Source of the DNA: Helicostylum pulchrum
Lineage: Eukaryota; Mucoromycota; Mucoromycetes; Mucorales; Mucoraceae
Length of the DNA: 64,000 bases
Assembly (NCBI GenBank): GCA_025677825.1
Contig: JAIXMO010000005.1
Location: 434,001 to 498,000 of the forward strand
Direction: 5' to 3'
This document shows positions 12,301 to 22,054 of this stretch, piece by piece (position 1 is the stretch's first letter; every line of letters begins with the position of its first letter). Both the position numbers and the translations under genes were made by a program. Below the pieces are notes generated by a model, which searched no databases, had not been told where the DNA came from, and saw only the letters and a program-made list of their open reading frames with translations.

Positions 12301-12470
12301 TACTAACAAAACAATGAAACACATAGACAAGCATTATTCAAGAGTACAAATCATTCTTAACTAGAATTCAAATAGATTCTAAAGAGGAAGGAAGGATTGA
12401 AAAATTAGATACCCTACCAATGTCTACAGAATCAATTGCTGTATGGATTTCTCATATTAAAGACCAATAA
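9358..12470 (+). CDS. COG3: Conserved oligomeric Golgi complex subunit 3 (COG3/Sec34)
   Basis: I read 11 exons starting 9358-9486, 9540-10553, 10611-10705, 10765-10901 and 10980-11347, the last ending at 12470, for about 835 residues, the usual COG3 length. The N-terminal half has the Sec34 landmarks: LQEFFDWYSLMETEMEKGQ, then YSFVDLQTRSIQTTCETLL, then ERLAYFNQLEPIAKLF and STIKSLGYEVYKQ. The C-terminal half is helical and continues through GWFPTLQKTLWILSKLYRC and the closing TESIAVWISHI. COG is a tethering complex for retrograde vesicles at the Golgi. The exon 1 to 2 join was fixed by frame (W then YLGDKLLGSP). The ATG at 9358 is preceded only by a short T-rich leader. No damage is seen. Confidence 0.92.
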
Positions 12471-12798
12471 TTGGTTTATCGCATAAATGGTTCTTTTTGC
12501 ATTAATTTACTAATTTACAATTGTTTTTTTTCTCGGTCCAGAATAAACTTATAATGATAAAGGAGAACAGACCCTATATGTTTTTTTTCATATGTTTGAT
12601 ATATAATTTATTGGATATGTCCATATACATTATCGTTAAAAATAAAGCCTCATTTTATTTCTGGTGTTGTGTCATAGGGAGTTTTGGTGATATAAAGCGC
12701 ATTGATTTTTTTTTACTTTTTATTCATTTTTTTACTTCTTTTCTAAATCCCTTTTTCTTTTTCTCAGTTACTTCCCTTTACTTTTTATATACTAAATA
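12471..12798. other. Intergenic spacer with presumptive promoter
   Basis: T-rich spacer between COG3 and the CNNM-type gene. A hydrophobic ORF here is poly-T translation. A TATATACTAAATA stretch lies just before the ATG at 12799. Confidence 0.5.
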
Positions 12799-14584
12799 AT
12801 GGCAATAAAACCTTCTATATGCGTTTTTATATCCCTTTATTTAATATTAGTTTACCCTGTCGTATCAGTTTTAGCCGAACCCGAAGAACATCATGAAGTT
12901 GATCCCAAATCAGGCGAATTTTGGGGTCAGATAGTCGCTATTTTTTTCTTGGTAGTATTAAGTGGAATTGTTGCTGGTAAAAAAACAAATAATATTGTAA
13001 GCAAAAAAAAACATGTTACTTACCTCTACTGTATTAGGTTTAACGCTTGGATTGGTAAAATAGTACATATATTTAGTTTACATAATTAATGACGATGTTT
13101 AACATATATTAGATGTCGCTCGATACGACTAACTTAGCGATTCTGGAAATTGCTGGTACACCTCAACAAAAATACTATGCCTCTCGGATTATCCCTATTC
13201 GTAAAAACGGTCATATTTTATTGACCACTTTATTGTTAACAAATACCGTATTGAACGAGACCTTACCTATTTTATTTGATGGTATCTTTAGCACAGGTAT
13301 ACAATAGAAAAGAAAAAAAAAAGAAAAAAAGAAAGAAATGCAAACCATTTTTTTTTTTAGGTTTTATGTCCGTCATTGTATCCACAGCATTGCTTGTAAT
13401 GTTTTCTGAAATCATTCCTCAAGCCATTTTTTCCAAACACGGTTTAGCTATTGGCGCTATGTTTGCTTATCCAGTAAGGGTTCTTATCGGAATATGGTTT
13501 ATTTTATCTTGGCCTATATCAAAGTTCTTGGATTTATTATTGGGTACACATACAGGATTTACGTACGGCGTGTCAGGTAAAAAACCCGACCAAAAAAAGT
13601 TTGTTCTGTACTAATTATATAAGCAATGTAGAATTTAAAGCATTGGTTCAACTTCACGATAAGTCTAAATTCGCTGACGGTACTTTACATAATAAAACAG
13701 TGGCAGTTTTACAAAATGTATTCGATATGCAAAGAACGTATTTAGGCCAAATAGCAACCAGGGCCAACAACATGCTACTGTTGAAACCTGATGCCATTCT
13801 GAGCCTCTTGGAAGCTCAGCAGTATCGACATAACGGCTATTCGCACATACTTGTTTACGAAGAAACAACTTCTTCTGGAATTAAACCAGAAGATTATCGA
13901 ATCCTTGGCGTTCTAGATTTAAAGGTAAAAAATAATATTATACCGGGTAAAAAGCCGAAAACTTATTTATGTTTTAATTTTATATCTAGGCTCTCGATTC
14001 AATCGATGAAAAGGGGTTTTTGGAACCTGTCGGTAAAATGAAACTAGAGAGTTTTTTGACAGCTTCTTCAAGGGATTTGGTTATTGACTTAATGGATATG
14101 TTACTTAAAACAGAAGAGTAGGTTTTGTTTCTAGTTTTTTTTTTTTCATATAAAAAATCAAGTAACAATTTTTTTTTGGCATAGTAAAGCGCAAGTGATC
14201 TTAATTTACAACACCGAGCAAGATATTAAAAGCATAAAAGAAGAACAAGATACCGCTGCACAAGAAATAGCGTTAATTGAAGCCAAAGCATTTAAAAAAC
14301 ATCGAAATAGCTTTAAATGTCGTATGAGAAGAATTTTCGGATCGAGTTGTTATATCTGTCAGAATAGACCATTGCAAGATTTCGATGTTGGAGAGGAGGG
14401 AACAGTCTCCAGTAACCCCACCACAATTGACGCGGAATTGGAACCAGGTCTGCTTGGCATGACAACTCGTGCTGATATATTAAATCAACTTATTCAAGTA
14501 AACAGAGCAACCAGTGATGGTCCTGATTTGTGTAAAAAATCGCAAGAAGCAGTCATCGTAGGCGTAAAAGCAATTCCAAATTAA
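12799..14584 (+). CDS. CNNM/MAM3-type membrane protein (DUF21 domain)
   Basis: Seven exons: 12799-12976, a 17-base microexon 13038-13054, 13113-13296, 13361-13576, 13632-13924, 13990-14117 and 14185-14584. A signal peptide or first membrane segment is followed by the DUF21 hallmark GLTLGLMSLDTTNL, built across the microexon. Next come the TTLLLTNTVLNETLPILFDG block, a further hydrophobic run with MFSEIIPQAIF and a soluble half with a degenerate CBS-pair region (LHNKTVAVLQNVF...GYSHILVYEE). The family includes yeast Mam3 and animal CNNM proteins, linked to magnesium and manganese handling at the vacuole or plasma membrane. The C-terminus is basic with two Cys pairs (SSCYICQNR) of unknown use. 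Confidence 0.88.
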
Positions 14585-14903
14585 AAATATATATAAATAA
14601 ATAATGATGTATTACTGTAAAGTGCCATCATTGATATCACAAAAAAAAAGTGATTTAATAAATAAGTAAGAAAAAAAAACAGATAAATTTAATATGCCCG
14701 TTTAGAAATACCATATACCTTTTCTGTTGATAGTATCTGGGAAATCTCGCCAAGTCGAATATAGATTCAAGTGACACGCGCTAAAAAAAAAAAGTCCATC
14801 ACTGTATTGAAAAAGCTGCCAAATAAAAAAGACGTCGCGGGGCGTGGGATTCGACCATATCGAAATTATATGTTATTTTGTTTTAAAAATGAAAGATTAA
14901 ATA
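14585..14903. other. Intergenic spacer before repeat fragment
   Basis: AT-rich 3' flank of the CNNM-type gene, with no ORF or RNA gene recognised. Short A runs near 14641-14649 and 14671-14679. Confidence 0.5.
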
Positions 14904-15041
14904 CAGTAGCGGCTCTATTTAAAGGTGATATGGTTTAAGAGCAGGATCGATTTAAGAGGTGCATTACTTTCGATCCTCTACTATTGCCACTATTCAATTT
15001 AAGGGAGGAATCCAATTTCGCAAAACTAAATACTAAATAGA
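14904..15041 (+). mobile_element. Truncated left end of the CAGTAGCGGCTC TIR element
   Basis: Starts TA|CAGTAGCGGCTCTATTTA and continues with subterminal similarity to the left ends of the elements at 19196 and 33827 (blocks CAATTTAAGGG and GGAATCCAA followed by a TTCGCAAAACTA-like segment). Similarity stops near 15041, and no matching right end is nearby. It is an old, truncated copy. Confidence 0.75.
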
Positions 15042-15175
15042 GCACATATACCAACCGACAATATAAGAACAAAAGGGCAGATATATCTTCGAATAATTTA
15101 GTTACATAGTTCAATAGTAAGTTTATTTATAACAATATGTTTTTCTTCAGCCTAGGATATATACTAACAAGACCC

Positions 15176-16975
15176 TCAGTTTGTTTGCACAGATCGAATA
15201 TTTAACTTTTCATTTGTATCTTCTTGTTTAATATATATATTTTTTTTCATACCGTGTATTTCTGCCAAGTGACGCTTATAAACACTTTTATCCGAGTAAG
15301 TTCTATTGCAAGAGGTACAATGGCCATTTTTATAATTCATGTCCGGAATAATATCGCGATTATTCTTTGGTGCTTTATGGTTTGGTTTAGGCAGTGTGAT
15401 ACTATGAATACTATACAAATGTCTTTTATACGTTTCTCTAGTAGCGTATTTTTTGTCACAGGCTGGGCAAACGCAGTTTATTTCGTCAATAACAGGTTTC
15501 TCATTATAATTAACACGTGTTGACAACGATTTAGTTCGACCAGATTTTACATGATGATATCTAGACAAATGATTTCGATAGCTCTGCAATGACTTATATA
15601 CTCTATCACAAACATTACAATACTTTTTTAAAAAGTCCATAACAACAGGCGTTGTATTGCTATTTATAATAGGTCTCCTGAAGGAAATAAGCATATTATG
15701 AACATTAAGCATGTGGCGTCGGTATTCTTTTTTTATCTGAAATGTTTTATCGCACAAAATACAAAGGTGATTTGGATTGTTAACATCTGGATCATCGGCA
15801 ATCGGTAAATAGTTGAGTGGTTTGATACCATGGATTTTATCCAAATGAATGATATAAACTTTTCATCAGAAAAACTTTGTGACAATCAGCGCAATATCTC
15901 TTAACCCTAATGTCTTTCTTACTAGGGCTATTACAATCTATTCCTTGATAAAGTTCTGGCTTTTCCTCAAGATGAATGTAAATCAGATGCCGTAAATAGA
16001 CACTTCTATTGGCAAGCGTCATATCGCAGGAAATACAATAATTATTCTTAGCATTAATGCTTGGTATTAGATCAGGACAAGAAGGTAGTGTTGTATGATA
16101 TATTCTTCGTAAATGAGAAATAAACTGAAATTTTTTTCTATACATTATATCACATACTTTACAATAAAGACTTTTTGCGTCAAAATTGCTCAGTTCCGAG
16201 TAAGTTTTTGGTAAAATAATTCCGTGAAGTTTAACTAAGTGCTGTATATAAGATTTCTTGGTATCATAACTTTTCCTACAAGCATCACAATACAAGCTTA
16301 AAATATCGATCGCTGGCTTCATATTTTTTGGATTGCGTGATGGTCTAAGAGGCGATATATGATGGATGTTAATCGAATGCCTACGGTAGCTGTCTCGCTT
16401 CTTGAATATAAAGTTACATGACAGACAGTAATTGTTTGGATCGTTAGCATCAGGTGTTTTCCTCGGGTTCGGTTTTGGTTTGATAGGTGGAACGCGAATA
16501 TTATTTTGTTCGGCCATATGCCTGCGATATGGTGTAGTAGTTCCAAATACCTTGTTGCAAACATTACAGCAAAGGTTTTTGAGGTTGATAATCGGTATCT
16601 CTTTAGTTTTGTGGGAGTGAAGTTCATGATCAAGAAAAGTTCTTACAAATCTAAAAGTGATGTTACATATACTACAGTGTTTATTTTTGACGCCTGTCGA
16701 TAAAAATGTATAATGAGTATCAAGCTGCGTAAAAAAGCCCGTATCTCCCTCTCTCTTTCCATACATATATTCTCTTTTCAACACTTACTACTTTCATACT
16801 CGCTAATCTCTAAAGAAGGTGCTTCTATTTTCACTGGCGAATACAAAGCGCATTTCAAAGATTCTTTAGTGTCTTCAGTTTCTTGCTTAATAGAGGCTCT
16901 TGTTCTTGGTCTACCTCTTTTTATACCTTGTTTAGACACGTTACTTTTAACATCTTCATCTGTTTCTTGTCGCAT
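15176..16975 (-). pseudogene. C2H2 zinc-finger protein (about 11 fingers), frameshifted
   Basis: Exon 1, 16975-16789, encodes an acidic/basic leader with an AT-hook-like KRGRPRTRA. It splices to 16693 (intron 16788-16694). The rest is one array of C-x2-C...H-x(3-5)-H units with little else: CSICNITF, CNVCNKVF, CLSCNFIF, CDACRKSY, CKVCDIMY, CISCDMTL, CADCHKVF, then CILCDKTF, CNVCDRVY, CPACDKKY and CTSCNRTY. Finger 7 is broken: the frame stops at about 15837 just after LYHSFG, while its histidine half (HLDKIH) continues in the next frame. Spacing suggests a 2-base loss. Finger 2 has Asn where its last His should be. It could be a young pseudogene, a sequencing error or two genes. The fingers suggest nucleic-acid binding; targets unknown. 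It lies next to transposon debris. Confidence 0.72.
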
Positions 16976-17410
16976 ATTGTTTGATAAAGGGGGAAGAAAG
17001 ATTATTTTTTTTTCGCGTCAAAAAGTATTTTTGTTGCACTATATCGGGTCACATTTGAAACGCATTAAGAAGGTAAAATACGTAACAGCATAAATATTAA
17101 GGCATTATCTAGTTTTGAATTAATGCAGAGTAAAAAATATGTTATCGTTGTCATTCGTATTTAATTTATCGAATTACGGCTATTTGGCTCTAGAAAATGG
17201 CGGTTATTCTTTTACTGAAAGTTTAGCTATAGTTCTATAGTTTCAAATTAATTAAAGTTGATATGAATTTGCTTTAATACTGCATGTTAGGTATTAGACA
17301 TTGGACAGCGTTAGCCCTAAAACTAAGAGTCTTCGTTATATACTTTTGAATCATTAACATGGTTAAATAATAAGTTTGTTTATAAAGAAACATATTTCTT
17401 CTATTAACAG
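16976..17410. other. Intergenic region, nothing recognised
   Basis: Upstream flank of the zinc-finger gene. AT-rich, without a supported ORF, RNA gene or TIR signature. Confidence 0.5.
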
Positions 17411-17712
17411 TTAGAGATTAGCTCTGCCCAAGAGGACAGACCTCGCTTTCTTGACTTGATATCAGAGCACATTATGTTTTTAAAAATCGTTTTTTTTTTT
17501 TGCTAGGAAGTTACTCAAAGCAGAATACTTTGTATTACTGTGAGACCAAGCCAGTTGAATCTCCTTTTGAAAAAAAAAAGCAGTTTTACGTGAATGCTGC
17601 ACATGAGTATGGCTCTTTTTTTAAGTATGAAGCATTGCATTCACAAATACGAAAAAAAGTCACTTTGGCTTATACGTATGACGCAGAAGGTTTTAAATCA
17701 CCAAAAGAGTAA
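17411..17712 (+). pseudogene. Possible gene fragment of unknown family
   Basis: Two adjoining open stretches look protein-like. The first, about 17411-17480, reads QLEISSAQEDRPRFLDLISE after an AG. The second, 17503-17712, reads GSYSKQNTLYYCETKPVE and later KKQFYVNAAHEYGSFFKYE and stops at 17712. They are separated by a T run and a frame change, with too little room for a normal intron. Composition is balanced and unlike the shadow ORFs. I do not recognise the family. A decayed gene or the 3' end of one is the best reading. Confidence 0.35.
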
Positions 17713-18039
17713 ACAAAAGAACTCATTCTTTTTTTTTCTCACGTCTTTTGTTAAACTTACAAATGGCTATTTCATTATACTTGTCAAGCAAGCTTTTTAT
17801 GATATGTTACTTGGAAATAACCATATCTAGTACTGGTAATTACTTTGTTATACTGATATCCGCTTTGTTATACACTATTACTATGGTTTCTACTGCACAT
17901 ACTTTAATGGCTGATCTCTATTCAAATCTTCAAACTGGAGGTTTTTTTTTAACCCATGGTACGGGTATTTATACAAGTTTTACTTCATCCTACTGTATAC
18001 TAATATTACTTCATCCTATTGTATATTAATGTTGTTTCA
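17713..18039. other. Spacer with a hydrophobic ORF of doubtful meaning
   Basis: A 93-codon plus-strand ORF at 17748-18029 is hydrophobic and repeats a TACTTCATCCTA-type sequence near its end. No family, start context or splice sites support it. Confidence 0.35.
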
Positions 18040-18870
18040 TTATGACTCGTTTTTTTCATCCCGGTACTGGTTCCAGTACTGTCAGAGGTGCAAGGTATCT
18101 GAAATGCTGAAATGGGTGCTCTTTGAAGTCTTGTAGTGAATTGATGCTCTGTCCACCGTATGGTGGGTGCACTGCAACATCTCCTTGCCACTTTTTCTCC
18201 GCTGGTTACATCTCTGAGGGTAGTCAAGGTATGTACACACCACCGCAAGTTAGCAAAATGTACGCGATTCGGGTTGGGTCCTGTAAGACTCCTGATGACT
18301 GACGCCTTTTAATACTTGTTTATGTGGATGTACTGGTGGCTCTGGCGTACTGATGTGGTGATATTTCTGCTGTGATGAATTGGAAAGCCCTAGGTGTGGA
18401 CTTTCTCTCTAATCTTGGTTTCACTGGATGTGATGGTTCCGCTTGCTTCCCTAATTTCTTGACCTCTGGTTTTTTAACTATAATTACTTGATCTTATCCT
18501 TGGTGATGGGTTCGCTTGATCCTTGATTTACTTCCTTCTCAAGTTCCTATTGCTGTGAAAGTGTCTTCTATTTGAGGATTCTGAAGAACACCGGCCAAAA
18601 AAAAAGAAAAAAAAAGAAAAAAAAAGCTGGTATTCTTGTTCTTCCTCTTATAGCCGACACTGGATCAGTAAGAAAGAACTTGAGTTGGTCGTAAATATCG
18701 GTGGCAGCGTTCCCTGATCCTTGGTGAGGGTTGCGTAATTATGGTTTTTAAAACCATGTCAAGAAATCGTAAGTGGAAACAGGTGGTTCCGGATCTGAAG
18801 GTGAAATCAAGATGAAAAAAGATTGTCTGCATCTAGGTGTCTTTTCGTGAAGCCATGGTGGTTTGATTGC
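18040..18870 (-). pseudogene. Degenerate repeat or retroelement-like coding relic
   Basis: Base composition changes here to more GC and fewer homopolymers than the neighbours. On the minus strand around 18235-18065 a protein-like segment appears, with stops: KKWQGDVAVHPPYGGQSINS, then FKEHPFQHFRYLAPLTVLEP. More open but broken pieces follow to about 18870. This looks like decayed mobile-element coding sequence, but I see no reverse transcriptase, integrase or gag zinc knuckle, so the class is undecided. Confidence 0.35.
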
Positions 18871-18876
18871 TACGTC

Positions 18877-19121
18877 TGTAAAAAGGAGTCACTGGTACGA
18901 AAGCATAAACTTACATAATAAGGATAGGTTGTCAGGTATAGTATATGAATATATATATAATAGGTCTCGACCTGAGCTGCATAACTCACTAGCTTGGGGA
19001 TCGTAAGTGTGTACGCCTGGTGAGATGTAATCAACTAGGGGATAAAATATTGGAGTATTGTGATGTGCGAGATATATGAGCTCTTCCCAGCCCAAAGTAT
19101 GATGCTCTGGTCATGTACCGT
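18877..19121. repeat. Candidate solo-LTR-like segment
   Basis: The segment begins TGTAAAAAGG and ends CCGTACA, with TG...CA boundaries. It contains a TATATATA stretch and has GTC on both sides, which could be a short target duplication. It abuts the coding relic. There is no second copy in the window, so the LTR call is tentative. Confidence 0.25.
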
Positions 19122-19195
19122 ACAGTCTACTTTTTCTCTGAACAAAATATTCCATGTATGGTTAACATGGTGATGAAACCAAAAAAGCGTAACTA

Positions 19196-21617
19196 CAGTA
19201 GCGGCTCTATTTATGGGTGACCTGATTTAAGGATGGATTTCTCAAGAACATCTTCGGTTCCCCCACCGTTTTAACATCTCTATCACCACTATTCAATTTA
19301 AGGGTGGAATCCAACTTCACAAAACTACTAAATATATAAAAGTGATAATAAAAAAAAAGCCTTTTTTAACTTATATAAAAGCGTCTAGTCTTCAAAAGTG
19401 TACTATCGAATCGGTGTTATTAAAACAAAGGGATAATAATCTAACAGATGGAGAGAGGATAATAAAACAAACCTTACAAAGTAACTAAAGTATAAACACA
19501 GTAAATTTAGATTTGAATGGAATGTGTATCAACGATGGAGCTTTAGAAAATTAACTAGAAAAAGTAATTAAATATAGATGATTGCTAAGTGATGAAAGAT
19601 TGAAAAGGGAAGCAATATAAACCAGATAAAGTAAACACAAAGACGCTTTTTGTTCCTCTTTATCGTAGATGAAAGTTTTTAAATGCATTGTTATGGTATT
19701 CCAATAAATAACTTTGTACTATATTAATTGAGGATAATAAAAATTTTAATAGAATTTAATATAACTTTTAATGTTTGAGCTCTTGTAAAAAACGATACAC
19801 AGCATATTTTTTTGTACAATAACTTGCGTAATTTTAAGAACTATTTCAAGTATTACGATACATTATTTTTCATCCATTATCATCTTAAAAACGCGTCTTT
19901 TTAAGGAAAGGTTTAGAAGTAACTTCTAAAAAAGGTCATTTTTCGATGATCGAAATAAGATGTTTTCATTGTGTAATTAAACATCAGGAAATGACTCTTT
20001 TTTCCAAGTTACTTAGTAAAAGTTACTCGTTAGGATGTTGTCTTTAATATCAAAATTAAAAACCGTATGTTGTTTTATATTTTTCTCGAGTTTTTATTTT
20101 TTTTCTTCAGTCGATCATTTTTGATCATTTTTTGTCATTTTGGGGGGTCAACCCTTTTGTGTTTTTGTGGTTATTTTAAGATTACTCAATATCTACTTTG
20201 CCTTTATTTGAAAAAAAAAACCAATAATAGTAAAGTGCTCATTTAGGCGCATTTAATCCGTCTAAACTTATATTTGCAAAAACAATACTGACCGAGTAAT
20301 CACCGTTTTAGACGTTTTTTTTTTCGCTACATTTTGAGTTAAGCGGTCCTTAAAATAGCCATTTCTTTAAAGCGCGTTTTCTCGCCCAGTTTCAGATGTA
20401 GCACTTTCATTCATAAACATCCAATATATAGTTTTTGAATATCTACATTCGGTGCTATAACCAAACACGGTAATAAAAAACTACATTTTATATAATCGCG
20501 AAGCTCTGAAAATGGTTACACGATGTTACACTAAAAAAGTGGATTTTTTTTCCAAAAAAAAAAACAGTCTAAAACAACGATTACTCTTTCAGTTTTTGCA
20601 GTAGAAGTATTATTTAAAATGGATTAAAAGATTCTAAACGAGCTCTATGCTATACATGTTTTTTCCACAAAGATAAGAAAATTGGATTATGAGTAATTAT
20701 AAAATAACCACAAAAACACAAAAGGGGTTGACCCCCAGAACTGAAAATCGAAAAAAAACAACAAAAAAGCTCGTTTTTAATTTTTTTTATCAAAGATATA
20801 GTTAAAACAACTATGTTATATTAAAAAACTTGGGACCAAAAATCGTTTCCTGTTTCTTTAAAAAATAAAAACCAATATTTATTATAACTGCTAATTTTAG
20901 CAGTGATTTCTTATGTGAGCGATTATTGAAACTCAGGTATCTCAGTGAGCGTTTTTTGGCAGTGATTTTCAATCTATTACAACTGCCAGTCTCGTCTCTA
21001 CTGTTGCTACAAGCGAGAAAACCACTAATAATACAAGAATAAACTAAAGCCATAAGACTGTGTATTTGAAGGTGAGAAAATAAATTGTTTAGCCCTTTTT
21101 TTTGAGAAATTTGGCTGTAGTTCTAATGTTTAAGCTCTTCTATATGAAGATATAGGATCCATTTTTCTTTTAATAATAGATTGGATAAGCTTAAAAGCAA
21201 TTTTGGGGATTATAATCCATCATTGACCATTGATTACCACTCTAAAGCATTTATTATTTATGTAACTCCAGGACATAGCAATGATTTACGCGGTGAATCT
21301 TATATTTGACAATGAACAATGGCATCATTGTGTTCATAACGAGAGTCACACAATAGAACAACAAAGTTTAATCACATCGTAGCCTTCCTCATATGAATAG
21401 TGCAAAGTGAAAAAACATGGAAATGATTAAAAATAACCATATGTATATTATACAGATATTAACAGATGTAGTCTGGCATACTTAAACGTAGTGTTTTTAT
21501 TGTTGGGTAAATGGTACTTATCCCATCCGCTGTTCGATATAAGGGTATGTGTGTTCGATCTAAGGGTACGGTGTATTTCTTTCAGATTCCGGCCACCCTT
21601 AAATAGAGCCGCTACTG
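19196..21617. mobile_element. Element A: 2,422-bp non-autonomous TIR element with TA target duplication
   Basis: Left end CAGTAGCGGCTCTATTTA, right end the reverse complement (TAAATAGAGCCGCTACTG), with the dinucleotide TA on both sides (19194-19195 and 21618-21619). TA duplication and CAGT-type ends are typical of the Tc1/mariner superfamily. Both subterminal regions carry several GATTTAAGGGTGG-like motifs (for example near 19230, 19290, 21540 and 21570) that could be transposase-binding repeats. Nothing inside resembles a DDE transposase; the best ORF is 80 codons at 21053-20811. The centre is a long imperfect palindrome, listed separately. Related to elements B and C, but with about 500 extra bases near the right end. 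Confidence 0.85.
20112..20755. repeat. Long imperfect palindrome inside element A
   Basis: Arms of roughly 220 bases, about 20112-20335 and 20520-20755, are reverse complements with some mismatches. The best-matching core is TTTTGTGTTTTTGTGGTTAT at about 20157 against its complement at about 20703. A second paired block is GTTTTAGACG with GAGTAATC at about 20280-20315 against about 20568-20590. The loop is about 185 bases. A transcript through it would fold into a long hairpin. The same structure is conserved in elements B and C. Confidence 0.8.
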
Positions 21618-21619
21618 TA

Positions 21620-22054
21620 GTTAAAATAAACATGAATTGATAATACAGAAAATGTAGACGTGCGTCAACACTAACAATAATCAATTAAAAACGTAGTTAA
21701 GTCTGAAAGGACAAAGTCTTTAGCCTCCTTTCTTTTTTTTTTTAGAGATTCGGTTCCACAGTGCGAAAAGCCAAATAATTCCTTTATTATTGGTGTTATA
21801 TTAATATATGCTTGTTGGATTCTTCAGTAAGTATACTTCAACTATTTAGTAAACTATCAATGTATTAGAATACCAAAAAAAAATAAAAAAAATAGATGCT
21901 TTTATTTTTGACAACTAAAGACCCAAACTAAACGATAAGCTGGGTATACAATCATCCACTACTATTAAAAAACCGCCCTTTGAACTTTTTTCTTGTTTTT
22001 CGTTTTTCCTTTATTTCCTTTTTTCACTTGCAAAAAAAGAAAAAAGAAAAATAA
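21620..22054. other. Spacer and RIC1 leader
   Basis: AT-rich spacer from the right TA duplication of element A to the RIC1 ATG. It ends in a T-rich and then A-rich leader. No feature recognised. Confidence 0.5.

Noticed and set aside
12521..12799. Hydrophobic 92-codon ORF before the CNNM-type gene
   Set aside because: Phe/Ile-rich translation of a T-rich promoter; it overlaps the real start.
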